From positions 1 through 11,833 of the forward strand of contig MAXM01000217.1 in assembly GCA_001751015.1 (NCBI GenBank): a stretch of DNA of 11,833 nt, written 5' to 3'. The notes beneath the pieces are model-generated. The model had not been told where the DNA came from, did not search any database, and was given only the letters and a program-made list of their open reading frames with translations. Position numbers and translations under genes: made by a program. The stretch comes from Desulfobacterales bacterium C00003106. GTDB lineage: Bacteria; Desulfobacterota; Desulfobacteria; Desulfobacterales; C00003106. Of this stretch, positions 4,875 through 11,235 are shown piece after piece (positions within the stretch are counted from its first letter, which is position 1; every line of letters begins with the position of its first letter).

Positions 4875-6161
4875 ATGAAATCAGGTACATTTCCCGGTGG
4901 TCTTTGTCTGTCTGTGCAGACCGCAGGCGTTTCCATGTCTTTTGAAGCAGTTCCTCCTTCCCGGCAAGTAACCATTCCACTACAACAGCATGTGGGCAGC
5001 CCGTGCGGTGCGGCAGTGAAAAAAGGGGCCGAAGTCAAGATAGGGGATATCCTTGGCGAGAGTTCAGGCCCGGATACAGCGGCGGTCCATGCCACGGTAT
5101 CAGGAAAGGTTACCGAAGTAGTCAAGAAATTTCCCGATATGCATGGAGGAGCATCTCCCGCTGTTGTTATAGAATCAGACGGACAGAATGCAGTCGGCGA
5201 ATTTTCGATGGAGGGTTCGGATCCGTTGACTCTTATTGAACAGGCGGGCATAGTAGACCTTGATAGAGAGCCTGTCCCGCTTCACACCAAACTTGTGGCT
5301 GCAAAAGAAAAGCGAGTGAATACGTTAGTCGTGAGTGGCGTGGATGTGGAGCCTCACATGACTAACAGGTCGGCGCTCCTTGCCGAGAGGGCTTCGGATG
5401 TGGCATCCGGCATGGAGATCATGGGTGGCATCCTTGGCGCGAAGGTCTGTATAGGTGTCAGCGAGGACGCTTCCGGCGCTGTATCATCTATATGCGCCGC
5501 CGCGGGTTCCGCCAATGTGGTAACGCTTAAGCCGAAATATCCCCAGAGCCTGAAGGAGCTTCTTGTTAAGGCCGTTGTGGGCAAGGAGATTCCGTCTTCA
5601 GGGGTTCCCGAGGATGTCGGCGTTACGGTTGTCAGCGTGGAGACAGCCCTTGCCGTAGCCCGGGCGGTTAATGAGAAGAAACCGTTGCTCGAAAGGTTTG
5701 TCACTGTGGCAGGAAGCGCAGTCGGGAATCCGAGAAATGTGCTGGTGAAGATCGGCACGCTGATTCAGGATGTCCTTGAGTTTTGCGGCGTTTCAAGCGT
5801 GAGCAAAGGTAAGGTCATTATAGGCGGTCCGTTGATGGGGGTCGCCATCTCCAGTACCGATATACCGGTTACAAAGGAGACTACAGGGATCTATGTTCAG
5901 GAAAAGGGAGAGGTTACGGATTTTCCCTCTGGTGTCTGCGTCAAATGCGGGCTTTGCGTGCAGGTCTGCCCGCTTGGACTGATGCCCTTTCTTATTTCCG
6001 GTTTTTCCGAATCCGGCAGCTATGCAATGGCGGAAAAAGAGGACATTCTGACTTGCAATGAATGCGGCTGTTGCGCTTATGTGTGCCCGGTTCTGATACC
6101 GATGGTGCAATGGATAAAACTTGGCAAATCAGAGATCAGAGCTCAAAGGAGTAGTGAATGA
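4875..6161 (+). CDS. rnfC: Rnf complex subunit C, with divergent flavin/NADH site
   Basis: RnfC is the peripheral subunit of the ion-translocating ferredoxin:NAD oxidoreductase and normally binds FMN and NADH. The 428-residue protein keeps the N-terminal FPGGL and barrel region (IPLQQHVGSP, about 34-43), GGPLMG (317-322) and two CxxCxxCxxxCP clusters (Cys355/358/361/365 and Cys394/397/400/404). The nucleotide-site motifs are altered. The usual AGIVGLGGAxFPTxxKL reads AGIVDLDREPVPLHTKL (124-140). ECEPYLT reads DVEPHMT, YPQGxEKxL reads YPQSLKELL, and NVGTA reads SVETA. The frame is continuous and flanks are well conserved, so these are real substitutions. NADH may not be the partner of this complex. 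The start ATG has a purine-rich GAGAGAGA upstream; the stop overlaps rnfD by 4 nt. Confidence 0.93.
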   Translation: MKSGTFPGGLCLSVQTAGVSMSFEAVPPSRQVTIPLQQHVGSPCGAAVKKGAEVKIGDILGESSGPDTAAVHATVSGKVTEVVKKFPDMHGGASPAVVIESDGQNAVGEFSMEGSDPLTLIEQAGIVDLDREPVPLHTKLVAAKEKRVNTLVVSGVDVEPHMTNRSALLAERASDVASGMEIMGGILGAKVCIGVSEDASGAVSSICAAAGSANVVTLKPKYPQSLKELLVKAVVGKEIPSSGVPEDVGVTVVSVETALAVARAVNEKKPLLERFVTVAGSAVGNPRNVLVKIGTLIQDVLEFCGVSSVSKGKVIIGGPLMGVAISSTDIPVTKETTGIYVQEKGEVTDFPSGVCVKCGLCVQVCPLGLMPFLISGFSESGSYAMAEKEDILTCNECGCCAYVCPVLIPMVQWIKLGKSEIRAQRSSE

Positions 6162-7105
6162 AAACCCCGGAACTTGTAGTATCTGCCATACCCCATATCC
6201 ATAGTGGTAATTCTATCCGGAAGATCATGATCAATATCATGATTGCCCTGGCTCCGGCTGTGCTGATCGGGGTATACTTTTTTGGTATGGACACGATCAG
6301 GGTGATAGCCATTGCCGTAGGATCTGCAATTGGATGGGAGCTGCTTCTTCAGAAGATAATGGGGCGGCCCGTTGCTATCAATAATTTGACCGGAGCGGCA
6401 GGCGGTCTTATTCTTGCCATGATACTGCCTCCGACCGCGCCGTGGTGGATGATCTGTATCGGAACATTGATTATGATTCTGCTCGGCAAGGAAATCTATG
6501 GAGGTTTGGGGAATAATCCTTTTAACGGCGTCCTGATTGCGTGGGTAGTCCTGCAGATGTCGTATCCCGACCAGATGATGTATTGGCTGGCCCCTCCAGG
6601 AGACTTCATGACAGAGTCTCCGCCTCTTGAGGTGCTGAAAACAGAAGGCGTGCAGGCTGTCAGCGAGTACTTTTCGACGGGCGGTCTCCTTATGGGGAAT
6701 ACTACGGGCTTTATTGGAGAGGTTTCCAGCCTTATGCTCCTGATCGGCGGAGCATATCTTCTTATTAAAAAGGTGATCCCGTGGCAGATCCCGGCAGGTT
6801 TCCTTGCAGGGATTATTCTTTTTTCCGGTATCTTCTGGCTGGCGAATCCGCAAGAATACGCAAACCCGTTTTTTCACCTTCTGGCGGGTGGCGCTATGAT
6901 TGCCGCCTTTTTTATCGCTACTGATATGACGTCTTCGCCTGTTACGCCAAAGGGAATGCTGATCTTTGGATTGCTTTGCGGGGTGATGACCGTCGTGATT
7001 CGACAGTGGGGGGCCTGGGACGATGGCGCTTACTATGCGGTCTTTCTGATCAGTGTCCTGACACCATTGCTTGATAAAATTAAACCAAAGGTTTATGGGA
7101 GGTAA
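6158..7105 (+). CDS. rnfD: Rnf complex subunit D, flavinylation threonine replaced
   Basis: RnfD is a NqrB-like membrane subunit that normally carries covalent FMN on threonine in the periplasmic SGATPL motif. The 315-residue protein has multiple transmembrane helices. It keeps NNLTGAAGGLILAMILPP (75-92), the block FNGVLIAWVVL, GNTTGFIGEVSSLMLLIGG (180-198) and SSPVTPKGMLIFG (259-271). The flavin region reads DFMTESPPLEVLK (149-161) where DxxSGATPLxxLK is usual. Pro155 therefore stands at the threonine position, and Gly is Glu153. Covalent FMN at this site looks impossible. The start overlaps the rnfC stop (ATGA), and rnfG begins 6 nt after its stop. Confidence 0.94.
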   Translation: MKTPELVVSAIPHIHSGNSIRKIMINIMIALAPAVLIGVYFFGMDTIRVIAIAVGSAIGWELLLQKIMGRPVAINNLTGAAGGLILAMILPPTAPWWMICIGTLIMILLGKEIYGGLGNNPFNGVLIAWVVLQMSYPDQMMYWLAPPGDFMTESPPLEVLKTEGVQAVSEYFSTGGLLMGNTTGFIGEVSSLMLLIGGAYLLIKKVIPWQIPAGFLAGIILFSGIFWLANPQEYANPFFHLLAGGAMIAAFFIATDMTSSPVTPKGMLIFGLLCGVMTVVIRQWGAWDDGAYYAVFLISVLTPLLDKIKPKVYGR

Positions 7106-7111
7106 CTGCCA

Positions 7112-7708
7112 GTGTCTTTTCGCGAAATACTCAGCATGATTGTTGTGCTTGCAGTTGTATCCGGTGTGTGCGGGGGAGGCCTCGCCGTGGTCAAGATGCA
7201 GACGGCGGAACAGATCGAATACCAGAAAATCAAGAACATCAAGGAGCCGGCATTAAAGGCAATACTTTCCGGCTATGACAATGATCCTGTGACTGACAGA
7301 ATAAAACTTGTTACAGGAAAGGACAAAAAGGGTAAAGACGTCGAGACGACTGTCTTTTATGCGAAAAAGGGCGGCAAGGTTATTGCTGTTGCCTTTGAGG
7401 CGTATGGCGGCGGGTTCGAAGGGAACGTCGGTATCATGATGGCTGTCAAGATCCCGGATGAGGTCTTGGACGGGATTGCCGCAACAACACACTCTGAGAC
7501 TCCATCGGTAGGAGGCGTTGCACTCAACTCGCCCGATTTCATGGGCCAGTTCAAGGGCAAATCAGTAAGTGACAATTTTGCCCTGAGTTCCGGCGGCGGC
7601 GCCATAAACGGTTATTCAGGCGCAACCGTGTCGTCGGAGGCCGCAACCAAGGCAGTCACGAGCGGAATGGAGATATTCAAGAAGTTTAAATCAGAGATAC
7701 TCGGATAG
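7112..7708 (+). CDS. rnfG: Rnf complex subunit G (covalent FMN carrier)
   Basis: RnfG is a NqrC-like subunit with one N-terminal transmembrane helix (about 5-27) and a periplasmic FMN-binding domain. The flavinylation motif SGATVSS is intact, with Thr172 as the predicted FMN-phosphoester residue, so an ApbE-type flavin transferase should act on it. The family block HSETPSVGG (127-135) and the glycine-rich YGGGFEGNVGIMMAV (98-112) are recognisable. The length of 198 residues is normal. The start is GTG at 7112 with GGGAGGT about 9 nt upstream at the end of rnfD. The intact site here contrasts with its loss in RnfD. Confidence 0.94.
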   Translation: MSFREILSMIVVLAVVSGVCGGGLAVVKMQTAEQIEYQKIKNIKEPALKAILSGYDNDPVTDRIKLVTGKDKKGKDVETTVFYAKKGGKVIAVAFEAYGGGFEGNVGIMMAVKIPDEVLDGIAATTHSETPSVGGVALNSPDFMGQFKGKSVSDNFALSSGGGAINGYSGATVSSEAATKAVTSGMEIFKKFKSEILG

Positions 7709-7735
7709 AATTGTCAATCAAAAGGGGGTTAGTAG

Positions 7736-8359
7736 ATGTCGCGCATTGTAGAGGAATTCACCAAAGGACTCTGGAAGGAGATTCCACCGTTTCGCTTCGT
7801 CCTTGGACTCTGCTCTGTCCTTGCGGTAACAACAAGCGTAGAGAGCGCGGTCGGACTGGGTGGCGGTGTTGTCTTTGTGTTGATAATGAGTAATGTCCTG
7901 GTTTCTCTGTTGAGAAAAATCATCCCGGACAAGGTAAGGATTGCGGTCTTTATTGTAATTATTGCATCAGGAGTCATAATAGTCGAACTTGCCATGCAGG
8001 CCTATTTCTACGGGCTGTTTCAGGTGCTGGGGATATGGATTCCGCTTATTGTGGTAAACTGTCTGGTCCTTGGGCGGGCCGAAGCCTTTGCCCGCAAGGA
8101 ATCAGTGGTTCTGGCCCTGGTTGATGCTCTCGGTATGGGGATCGGCTTTACGATGTCCCTGACAGTCCTGGCATCTCTGCGTGAAATCATAGGAGTAGGG
8201 ACATGGTTTGGCATATCAGTGATGCCTGAATGGTATTTAGGGTTTCCTTACATAATCAAACCCGCCGGAGCATTTGTCTGCCTCGGAGGCATACTCGCGA
8301 TCATGAATGTTGTTTCGGCCAGATTAGATGCAAAAAAGAGAGAGGCGGAGGCGGCATAA
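7736..8359 (+). CDS. rnfE: Rnf complex subunit E
   Basis: RnfE is a NqrD-like polytopic subunit that pairs with RnfA in the membrane and contributes two cysteines to the iron centre between them. The 207-residue protein has about six transmembrane segments. It keeps both cysteine half-motifs: GLCSVLAVT (Cys26, where GLCPxLAVT is usual) and VVNCLVLGRAEAFA (Cys109). ALVDALGMGIGFT and LASLREIIGVG are also typical. The start ATG at 7736 has AAGGGGG about 9 nt upstream. The C-terminus is charged (AKKREAEAA). A 77-nt gap with a small repeat follows before rnfA. Confidence 0.95.
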   Translation: MSRIVEEFTKGLWKEIPPFRFVLGLCSVLAVTTSVESAVGLGGGVVFVLIMSNVLVSLLRKIIPDKVRIAVFIVIIASGVIIVELAMQAYFYGLFQVLGIWIPLIVVNCLVLGRAEAFARKESVVLALVDALGMGIGFTMSLTVLASLREIIGVGTWFGISVMPEWYLGFPYIIKPAGAFVCLGGILAIMNVVSARLDAKKREAEAA

Positions 8360-8388
8360 TCAGCTCATAGCTGATGGTTGTAGCTGAT
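8359..8388 (+). repeat. heptamer dyad/direct repeat between rnfE and rnfA
   Basis: ATCAGCT (8359-8365), a CAT spacer, and AGCTGAT (8369-8375) form a 7-bp hairpin directly on the rnfE stop codon. AGCTGAT recurs at 8382-8388, 13 nt downstream. The hairpin has no following T-run, so it is not a classical terminator. It could modulate mRNA processing or the rnfE:rnfA expression ratio, or be a remnant of a dispersed repeat. Confidence 0.55.
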
Positions 8389-8436
8389 AGAATCGGATTT
8401 AGCATAATAACTTAAGAATAGAGAGAGGTTGTTGCA

Positions 8437-9012
8437 ATGGGAGATTATCTTCTGTTCATGTTGTCGGCGATCATTATTAACAACATCCTGCTGATCAAAT
8501 TTCTCGGGGTCTGCCCCTTTATCGGCGTTTCAGGCAGCATGGACAGCGCTATCGGGATGGCGGCCGCTTGTGTATTTGTTAATGTGCTTGCAACTTCTCT
8601 ATGCTGGATGGTTCAGATGTTTGTGCTTGAACCCCTTGGCTTGGAATATATTCAAACGCTTGCCTTTATTGTGGTCATCGCTGCTCTGGTTCAACTTGTT
8701 GAGATTGTTTTGCAGAAAGTCGCGCCTCCTCTTTATAGGGCTCTTGGGATATATCTTCCTTTGATAACAACGAACTGTATGATCTTTGGTGTCGCTGTGC
8801 TCAATATCCGGGAGGAGCGTGGTTTTATCGATGCGGTGGTGTATGCGTTTTCAACAGCGGCCGGATTCAGTATAGCATTAATTCTTCTTGCCAGCATCAG
8901 GGAACGTTTTGCGATTGGCCGGATTCCAAAAGTGCTTCAGGGTTTTCCATCCGGGCTGATCACAGCCGGGATTGTGGCGTTGAGTTTTTATGGACTGGTA
9001 GGTTTGGCGTAA
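8437..9012 (+). CDS. rnfA: Rnf complex subunit A
   Basis: RnfA is a NqrE-like polytopic membrane subunit, in inverted topology relative to RnfE, and supplies the other two cysteines of the intramembrane iron-sulfur centre. The 191-residue protein keeps IINNILLIKFLGVCPFIGVS (Cys26) and LITTNCMIFGVAVLN (Cys114). It also has the C-terminal ASIRERFAIGRIPKVLQGFPSGLITAGIVALSF. Six transmembrane helices are apparent. Its length is normal for the family. The ATG has AGAGG about 9 nt upstream. It lies between rnfE and rnfB, the usual E-A-B order. Confidence 0.96.
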   Translation: MGDYLLFMLSAIIINNILLIKFLGVCPFIGVSGSMDSAIGMAAACVFVNVLATSLCWMVQMFVLEPLGLEYIQTLAFIVVIAALVQLVEIVLQKVAPPLYRALGIYLPLITTNCMIFGVAVLNIREERGFIDAVVYAFSTAAGFSIALILLASIRERFAIGRIPKVLQGFPSGLITAGIVALSFYGLVGLA

Positions 9013-9033
9013 GATTAGGAGAGGACGAGTTCT

Positions 9034-9831
9034 ATGGGACCGATATTAAGTGCGGTTGTTGCAATGGGTGGCCTCGGATTGGTCTTAAGCGCTGCTCTCG
9101 GTGTTGCAGCAAAGGTTTTTTACGTATATGTTGACCCTAAGATTGGTGAAGTGGCTGATGTCCTTCCCGGGGCGAACTGCGGCGGGTGCGGGTATGCCGG
9201 CTGCAATGATTGTGCGGCTGCGATGGTGGCGGGGGAGGCTGCTCCGAATGCGTGTAAGGCGGGCGGTGACTCGGTAACCCAGGCAGCAGCGGCTATTTTA
9301 GGTATCTCTGCAACGGCGGCGGAAAGGGATATTGCCAAGATTTTTTGCAGGGGCGCGCATGGAGCAGCGGAGCGAAAGTTTATTTACAGCGGCATTTCCG
9401 ACTGTCGGGCCGCGATGCAGGTTTCGGGAGGAGATAAGAGCTGCTCATACGGTTGTCTCGGGCTTGGCACGTGCGTGGCAGCGTGTCCTTTTGACGCCTT
9501 GTCAATGGGGGATGACGGGCTCCCCGTGGTGGACGAGAGATTCTGCACCGGTTGCGGCACATGTGTAAGCGTGTGTCCGCGTCATATCCCGCAGTTGATC
9601 AAGGAAACACAGAAGGCGGCGACACTCTGCAGCTCTCATGACCTTGGGAAGATAGTCAAGGCGATATGCAGCGTAGGCTGCATAGGGTGTGGAAAATGCA
9701 AGAAGGCCTGTCCCGAAAAGGCCATAACAATCACGAAGTTTCTAAGCATAGTAGACCATGAGAAGTGCAATGGGTGCGGTAAGTGTTTTGAAAAGTGTCC
9801 GACCGGAGTGATACAGAGCCTTGTGGCTTGA
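9034..9831 (+). CDS. rnfB: Rnf complex subunit B (polyferredoxin)
   Basis: RnfB is the likely entry point for electrons from reduced ferredoxin. The 265-residue protein has an N-terminal membrane helix (about 5-27). A 4Fe-4S domain PGANCGGCGYAGCNDCA follows, with ligands Cys49/52/57/74. Then come ferredoxin-type clusters at Cys137/141/147/151 (CSYGCLGLGTCVAACP), Cys171/174/177/181, Cys216/219/222/226 and Cys245/248/251/255. This gives about five [4Fe-4S] centres, as in anaerobe-type RnfB. All ligand cysteines are present, so this end of the electron path looks intact, unlike RnfC. The start has AGGAGAGG upstream. The stop overlaps a 29-codon ORF (TGATG). Confidence 0.95.
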   Translation: MGPILSAVVAMGGLGLVLSAALGVAAKVFYVYVDPKIGEVADVLPGANCGGCGYAGCNDCAAAMVAGEAAPNACKAGGDSVTQAAAAILGISATAAERDIAKIFCRGAHGAAERKFIYSGISDCRAAMQVSGGDKSCSYGCLGLGTCVAACPFDALSMGDDGLPVVDERFCTGCGTCVSVCPRHIPQLIKETQKAATLCSSHDLGKIVKAICSVGCIGCGKCKKACPEKAITITKFLSIVDHEKCNGCGKCFEKCPTGVIQSLVA

Positions 9832-9920
9832 TGACACGGGCTTTGAGTCCGCCGCCGTTATTTATGGGCCGGATGTTTAAAAGGACCTCGGGAATTTTTC
9901 CGGGAGTGTTTAGGAGATAA
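9831..9920 (+). CDS. possible small ORF (29 aa) between rnfB and usp
   Basis: An ATG overlapping the rnfB stop by one base (TGATG) opens a 29-codon frame that ends TAA at 9918-9920, 3 nt before the usp ATG. The frame thus fills the whole gap, and its stop lies within the usp ribosome-binding region (AGGAGATAAG). The peptide begins MTRALSPPPLFMG and ends basic (VFRR). It has no recognised domain and no ribosome-binding site of its own. It could be a real micro-peptide, a coupling device that carries ribosomes from rnfB to usp, or chance. Confidence 0.3.
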   Translation: MTRALSPPPLFMGRMFKRTSGIFPGVFRR

Positions 9921-9923
9921 GAA

Positions 9924-10388
9924 ATGGCGAAAAAGATGCTTGTTGCCATAGATGAGTCTGATTACGCAAAGAAGATTGCAAGATACGTGGCCGATTGTGT
10001 GAAGCCCACGGTTGAAATAGTCTTGTTCAGTGTGCTGCCGACCATTTCCTCGAAGCTTGAAAGGGAACTTTATCATCCGCTCTTTGCTGAAAAGATGGGG
10101 GACTTGAGAGCGATTACAGCCGAAAAAAAGAAGCTTCTGGAATCAATGATGGATGAATGTCGAACAATCCTGATGGATGCAGGAATACCGGAAGGCAATA
10201 TCAAGACAAGGATAAGGGACAAAAAGGTAGGAATCGCAAGGGATATCATAGCGGAAGCCGAAGCCGGCGGGTATAATACAGTTGTGGTCGGACGAAGAGG
10301 ACTCTCTGCCGCGGCCGGTTTTGTATTGGGGAGTATATCGAACAAAATTGTCCAGATAAAGAATTGCACGGTTTGGGTCGTTGAGTAA
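9924..10388 (+). CDS. Universal stress protein (single domain, ATP-binding type)
   Basis: This 154-residue cytoplasmic protein is a standard single-domain Usp. It begins KKMLVAIDESDYAKKIARY, and the C-terminal GRRGLSAAAGFVLGS carries the complete G-2x-G-9x-G-S ATP-binding signature, followed by a final strand CTVWVVE. It has a strong AGGAG site 7 nt upstream. It is likely on the rnf transcript, and its last codons overlap the rseC-like start. The other Usp in this window (3934-4479) has lost two positions of the same signature. Usp proteins act in stress survival and as ATP-responsive regulators; its specific partner is unknown. Confidence 0.92.
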   Translation: MAKKMLVAIDESDYAKKIARYVADCVKPTVEIVLFSVLPTISSKLERELYHPLFAEKMGDLRAITAEKKKLLESMMDECRTILMDAGIPEGNIKTRIRDKKVGIARDIIAEAEAGGYNTVVVGRRGLSAAAGFVLGSISNKIVQIKNCTVWVVE

Positions 10389-10827
10389 GGAACATGTTGA
10401 AGAGGGTGTAGTCATTGAAAGACTCCCTGACAGACGTGCAAGGATAAAATTACGAAAATCATCCTCGTGTGACGACTGTTCGGAAAAGGGGTTTTGTAAT
10501 CCGTTTGACAGTAACACAATGACGGTGCTGGCGGAAGATCCAATAGGCGTGAGGCCGGGGCAGCGGGTTCGAATTGCATTCAGGACAGAAAAAGAGAGAA
10601 AGGCCATTGCGGTTCTCTACATTATTCCGGTGATTGCGATTATTACAGGGGCCTTTGTCGGAAATGCCCTTGATCCGATTGATAACCCGGATGCTTCGGC
10701 TGCGTTGTTCAGTGTTTTCTTTGTGATTGTGACGTTTTTAGGGATTCGATATTACAGTCATAAGAGATATGAGAAAGACAGTTCCTTCAGACCAACGATT
10801 ATTGAGATTGTGCGGGAAAGAGATTAG
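10381..10827 (+). CDS. rseC: RseC/SoxR-reducing-system-like membrane protein
   Basis: The 148-residue protein has an N-terminal domain starting EEGVVIERLPDRRARIKLRKSS with a cysteine cluster Cys30-x2-Cys33-x5-Cys39. Two transmembrane helices (about 77-95 and 107-124) and a charged tail follow. This is the RseC/MucC architecture. In Escherichia coli RseC works with the Rsx (Rnf-homologous) complex in reducing SoxR and is linked to sigma-E control; similar proteins flank rnf clusters elsewhere. The start is TTG at 10381, overlapping usp by 8 nt, with no strong ribosome-binding site. No other NTG lies before the conserved region, so coupling to usp translation is likely. Family assignment is good; whether it modulates this Rnf complex is inference. 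Confidence 0.85.
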   Translation: MSKEHVEEGVVIERLPDRRARIKLRKSSSCDDCSEKGFCNPFDSNTMTVLAEDPIGVRPGQRVRIAFRTEKERKAIAVLYIIPVIAIITGAFVGNALDPIDNPDASAALFSVFFVIVTFLGIRYYSHKRYEKDSSFRPTIIEIVRERD

Positions 10828-10844
10828 ACTATCCAAAGGGCTTA

Positions 10845-10919
10845 TTGAGTAGAAATCACAGGAGCTGATGGATAGATTTTTTTGTGACTACAGGATGGTT
10901 CTGACTACATTCTACTCAA
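10845..10919 (-). repeat. 75-bp inverted-repeat unit, possible small RNA
   Basis: TTGAGTAGAA (10845-10854) and TTCTACTCAA (10910-10919) are perfect 10-bp inverted arms. An inner pair TCACA/TGTGA (10856-10860 and 10883-10887) extends the fold. The predicted start of the leftward sigma-54 promoter, near 10918, falls within the right arm, so a transcript would begin with one arm and reach the other about 65 nt later. The minus strand has no useful ORF here (ATG is followed at once by TAG). A noncoding RNA is possible, but there is no T-run after the left arm. Confidence 0.35.
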
Positions 10920-10926
10920 CATAGTT

Positions 10927-10944
10927 GAAGCAATATTGATGCCA
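10927..10944 (-). promoter_or_regulatory. orphan sigma-54 promoter
   Basis: On the minus strand TGGCATCAATATTGCTTC matches TGGCAC-N5-TTGCW very well. GG is at 10943-10942, there are 10 bases, then GC at 10931-10930 in TTGCT. It points away from the antiporter and into the intergenic structure and the 3' end of rseC, where no minus-strand gene is visible. It is the best sigma-54 match in the window. Confidence 0.6.
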
Positions 10945-10971
10945 TTTTACCATAAAGTGCATATCTATTTG
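10928..10971 (-). repeat. shared upstream element, copy B
   Basis: This is the second copy of the element at 4539-4582, aligned without gaps (33 of 44 identical). On the minus strand it preserves CAAATAGATAT, CTTTA, AAAA, GGCAT and TATTGCTT in the same register. A partial third copy of the ATGCC-N-TTTT...AAAG portion follows at 10977-10996 on the plus strand. Confidence 0.65.
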
Positions 10972-11030
10972 ACTTTATGCCCTTTTTGGTGCAAAGCACG
11001 GATCAGGAGAGTATATTGGATGGATAGAGT

Positions 11031-11073
11031 GTGTTCAGATAATGGACACTGATTGTCCATTTTTTGAGAACAC
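11031..11073. promoter_or_regulatory. nested dyad, candidate operator
   Basis: An inner perfect inverted repeat AATGGACA (11041-11048) and TGTCCATT (11054-11061) with a 5-nt spacer is enclosed by GTGTTC (11031-11036) and GAACAC (11068-11073). The concentric symmetry suggests a binding site for a dimeric or tetrameric regulator. The inner stem is followed by a T-run, so a weak terminator is an alternative. Confidence 0.45.
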
Positions 11074-11076
11074 ATT

Positions 11077-11098
11077 CATATTATTAAATAATAATATG
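11077..11098. repeat. AT-rich palindrome
   Basis: CATATTATT (11077-11085) and AATAATATG (11090-11098) are perfect 9-bp arms around AAAT. The palindrome abuts the nested dyad on its left and overlaps a TGTAC/GTACA dyad (11097-11113) on its right. It is a candidate protein-binding or DNA-bending site upstream of the antiporter gene. Confidence 0.45.
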
Positions 11099-11187
11099 TA
11101 CAGAAACCGTACACCATATTGTCTGTGCTGTTATCGGTATCTTTCTTTTTTTCTATAGTTTGTGGTTTTTCAGGATTGACGGATGAC

Positions 11188-11203
11188 AGGAGAAATGCTT
11201 GCA
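11188..11203 (+). promoter_or_regulatory. weak sigma-54-like promoter before antiporter gene
   Basis: AGGAGAAATGCTTGCA has the GG-N10-GC spacing (GG at 11189-11190, GC at 11201-11202) and a perfect -12 TTGCA. The -24 element matches only in GG. A start near 11214 would leave about 22 nt of leader containing the ribosome-binding site. It is the only such site pointing toward the gene in this region. Confidence 0.3.
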
Positions 11204-11235
11204 ACCGGTTTGATTGTTGAGGAGGTAAGGGGTAA

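Larger units (their letters stand above)
10828..11235. other. intergenic region, rseC / sodium:proton antiporter
   Basis: These 408 nt carry no convincing gene. From left to right they hold a 75-bp inverted-repeat structure, a leftward sigma-54 promoter with its upstream element, a CATAAAGT/ACTTTATG dyad (10951-10958 and 10972-10979), a nested dyad, an AT-rich palindrome, a TGTAC/GTACA dyad (11097-11113) and a weak sigma-54-like site just before the antiporter. No canonical intrinsic terminator for the rnf operon was found. Confidence 0.7.

Noticed and set aside
4703..5251. 182-codon minus-strand ORF opposite the start of rnfC
   Set aside because: It lies mostly antisense to well-conserved rnfC sequence, has a low-complexity Ser/Pro/Thr-rich composition and no recognisable domain.
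5236..5370. Sequencing error or frameshift as the cause of the altered RnfC motif
   Set aside because: The reading frame continues without a break, neighbouring residues align in register on both sides, and other nucleotide-site motifs are changed too.
6143..6877. 244-codon minus-strand ORF opposite rnfD
   Set aside because: It is fully antisense to rnfD and its His/Arg/Asp-rich composition is typical of the shadow of a membrane-protein gene.
9884..9905. Terminator hairpin between rnfB and usp around the T-run
   Set aside because: The apparent arms are mirror-like rather than complementary beyond GGAA/TTCC, and the T-run lies in the loop, not after the stem.
10977..10996. Third sigma-54 promoter copy next to copy B
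   Set aside because: The ATGCC-N-TTTT...AAAG part is repeated, but on the minus strand GG is not followed by GC after 10 bases.
11031..11073. Insertion-sequence end or MITE
   Set aside because: Although the nested repeat resembles transposon termini, there is no transposase fragment, no second end and no target duplication that I can see.
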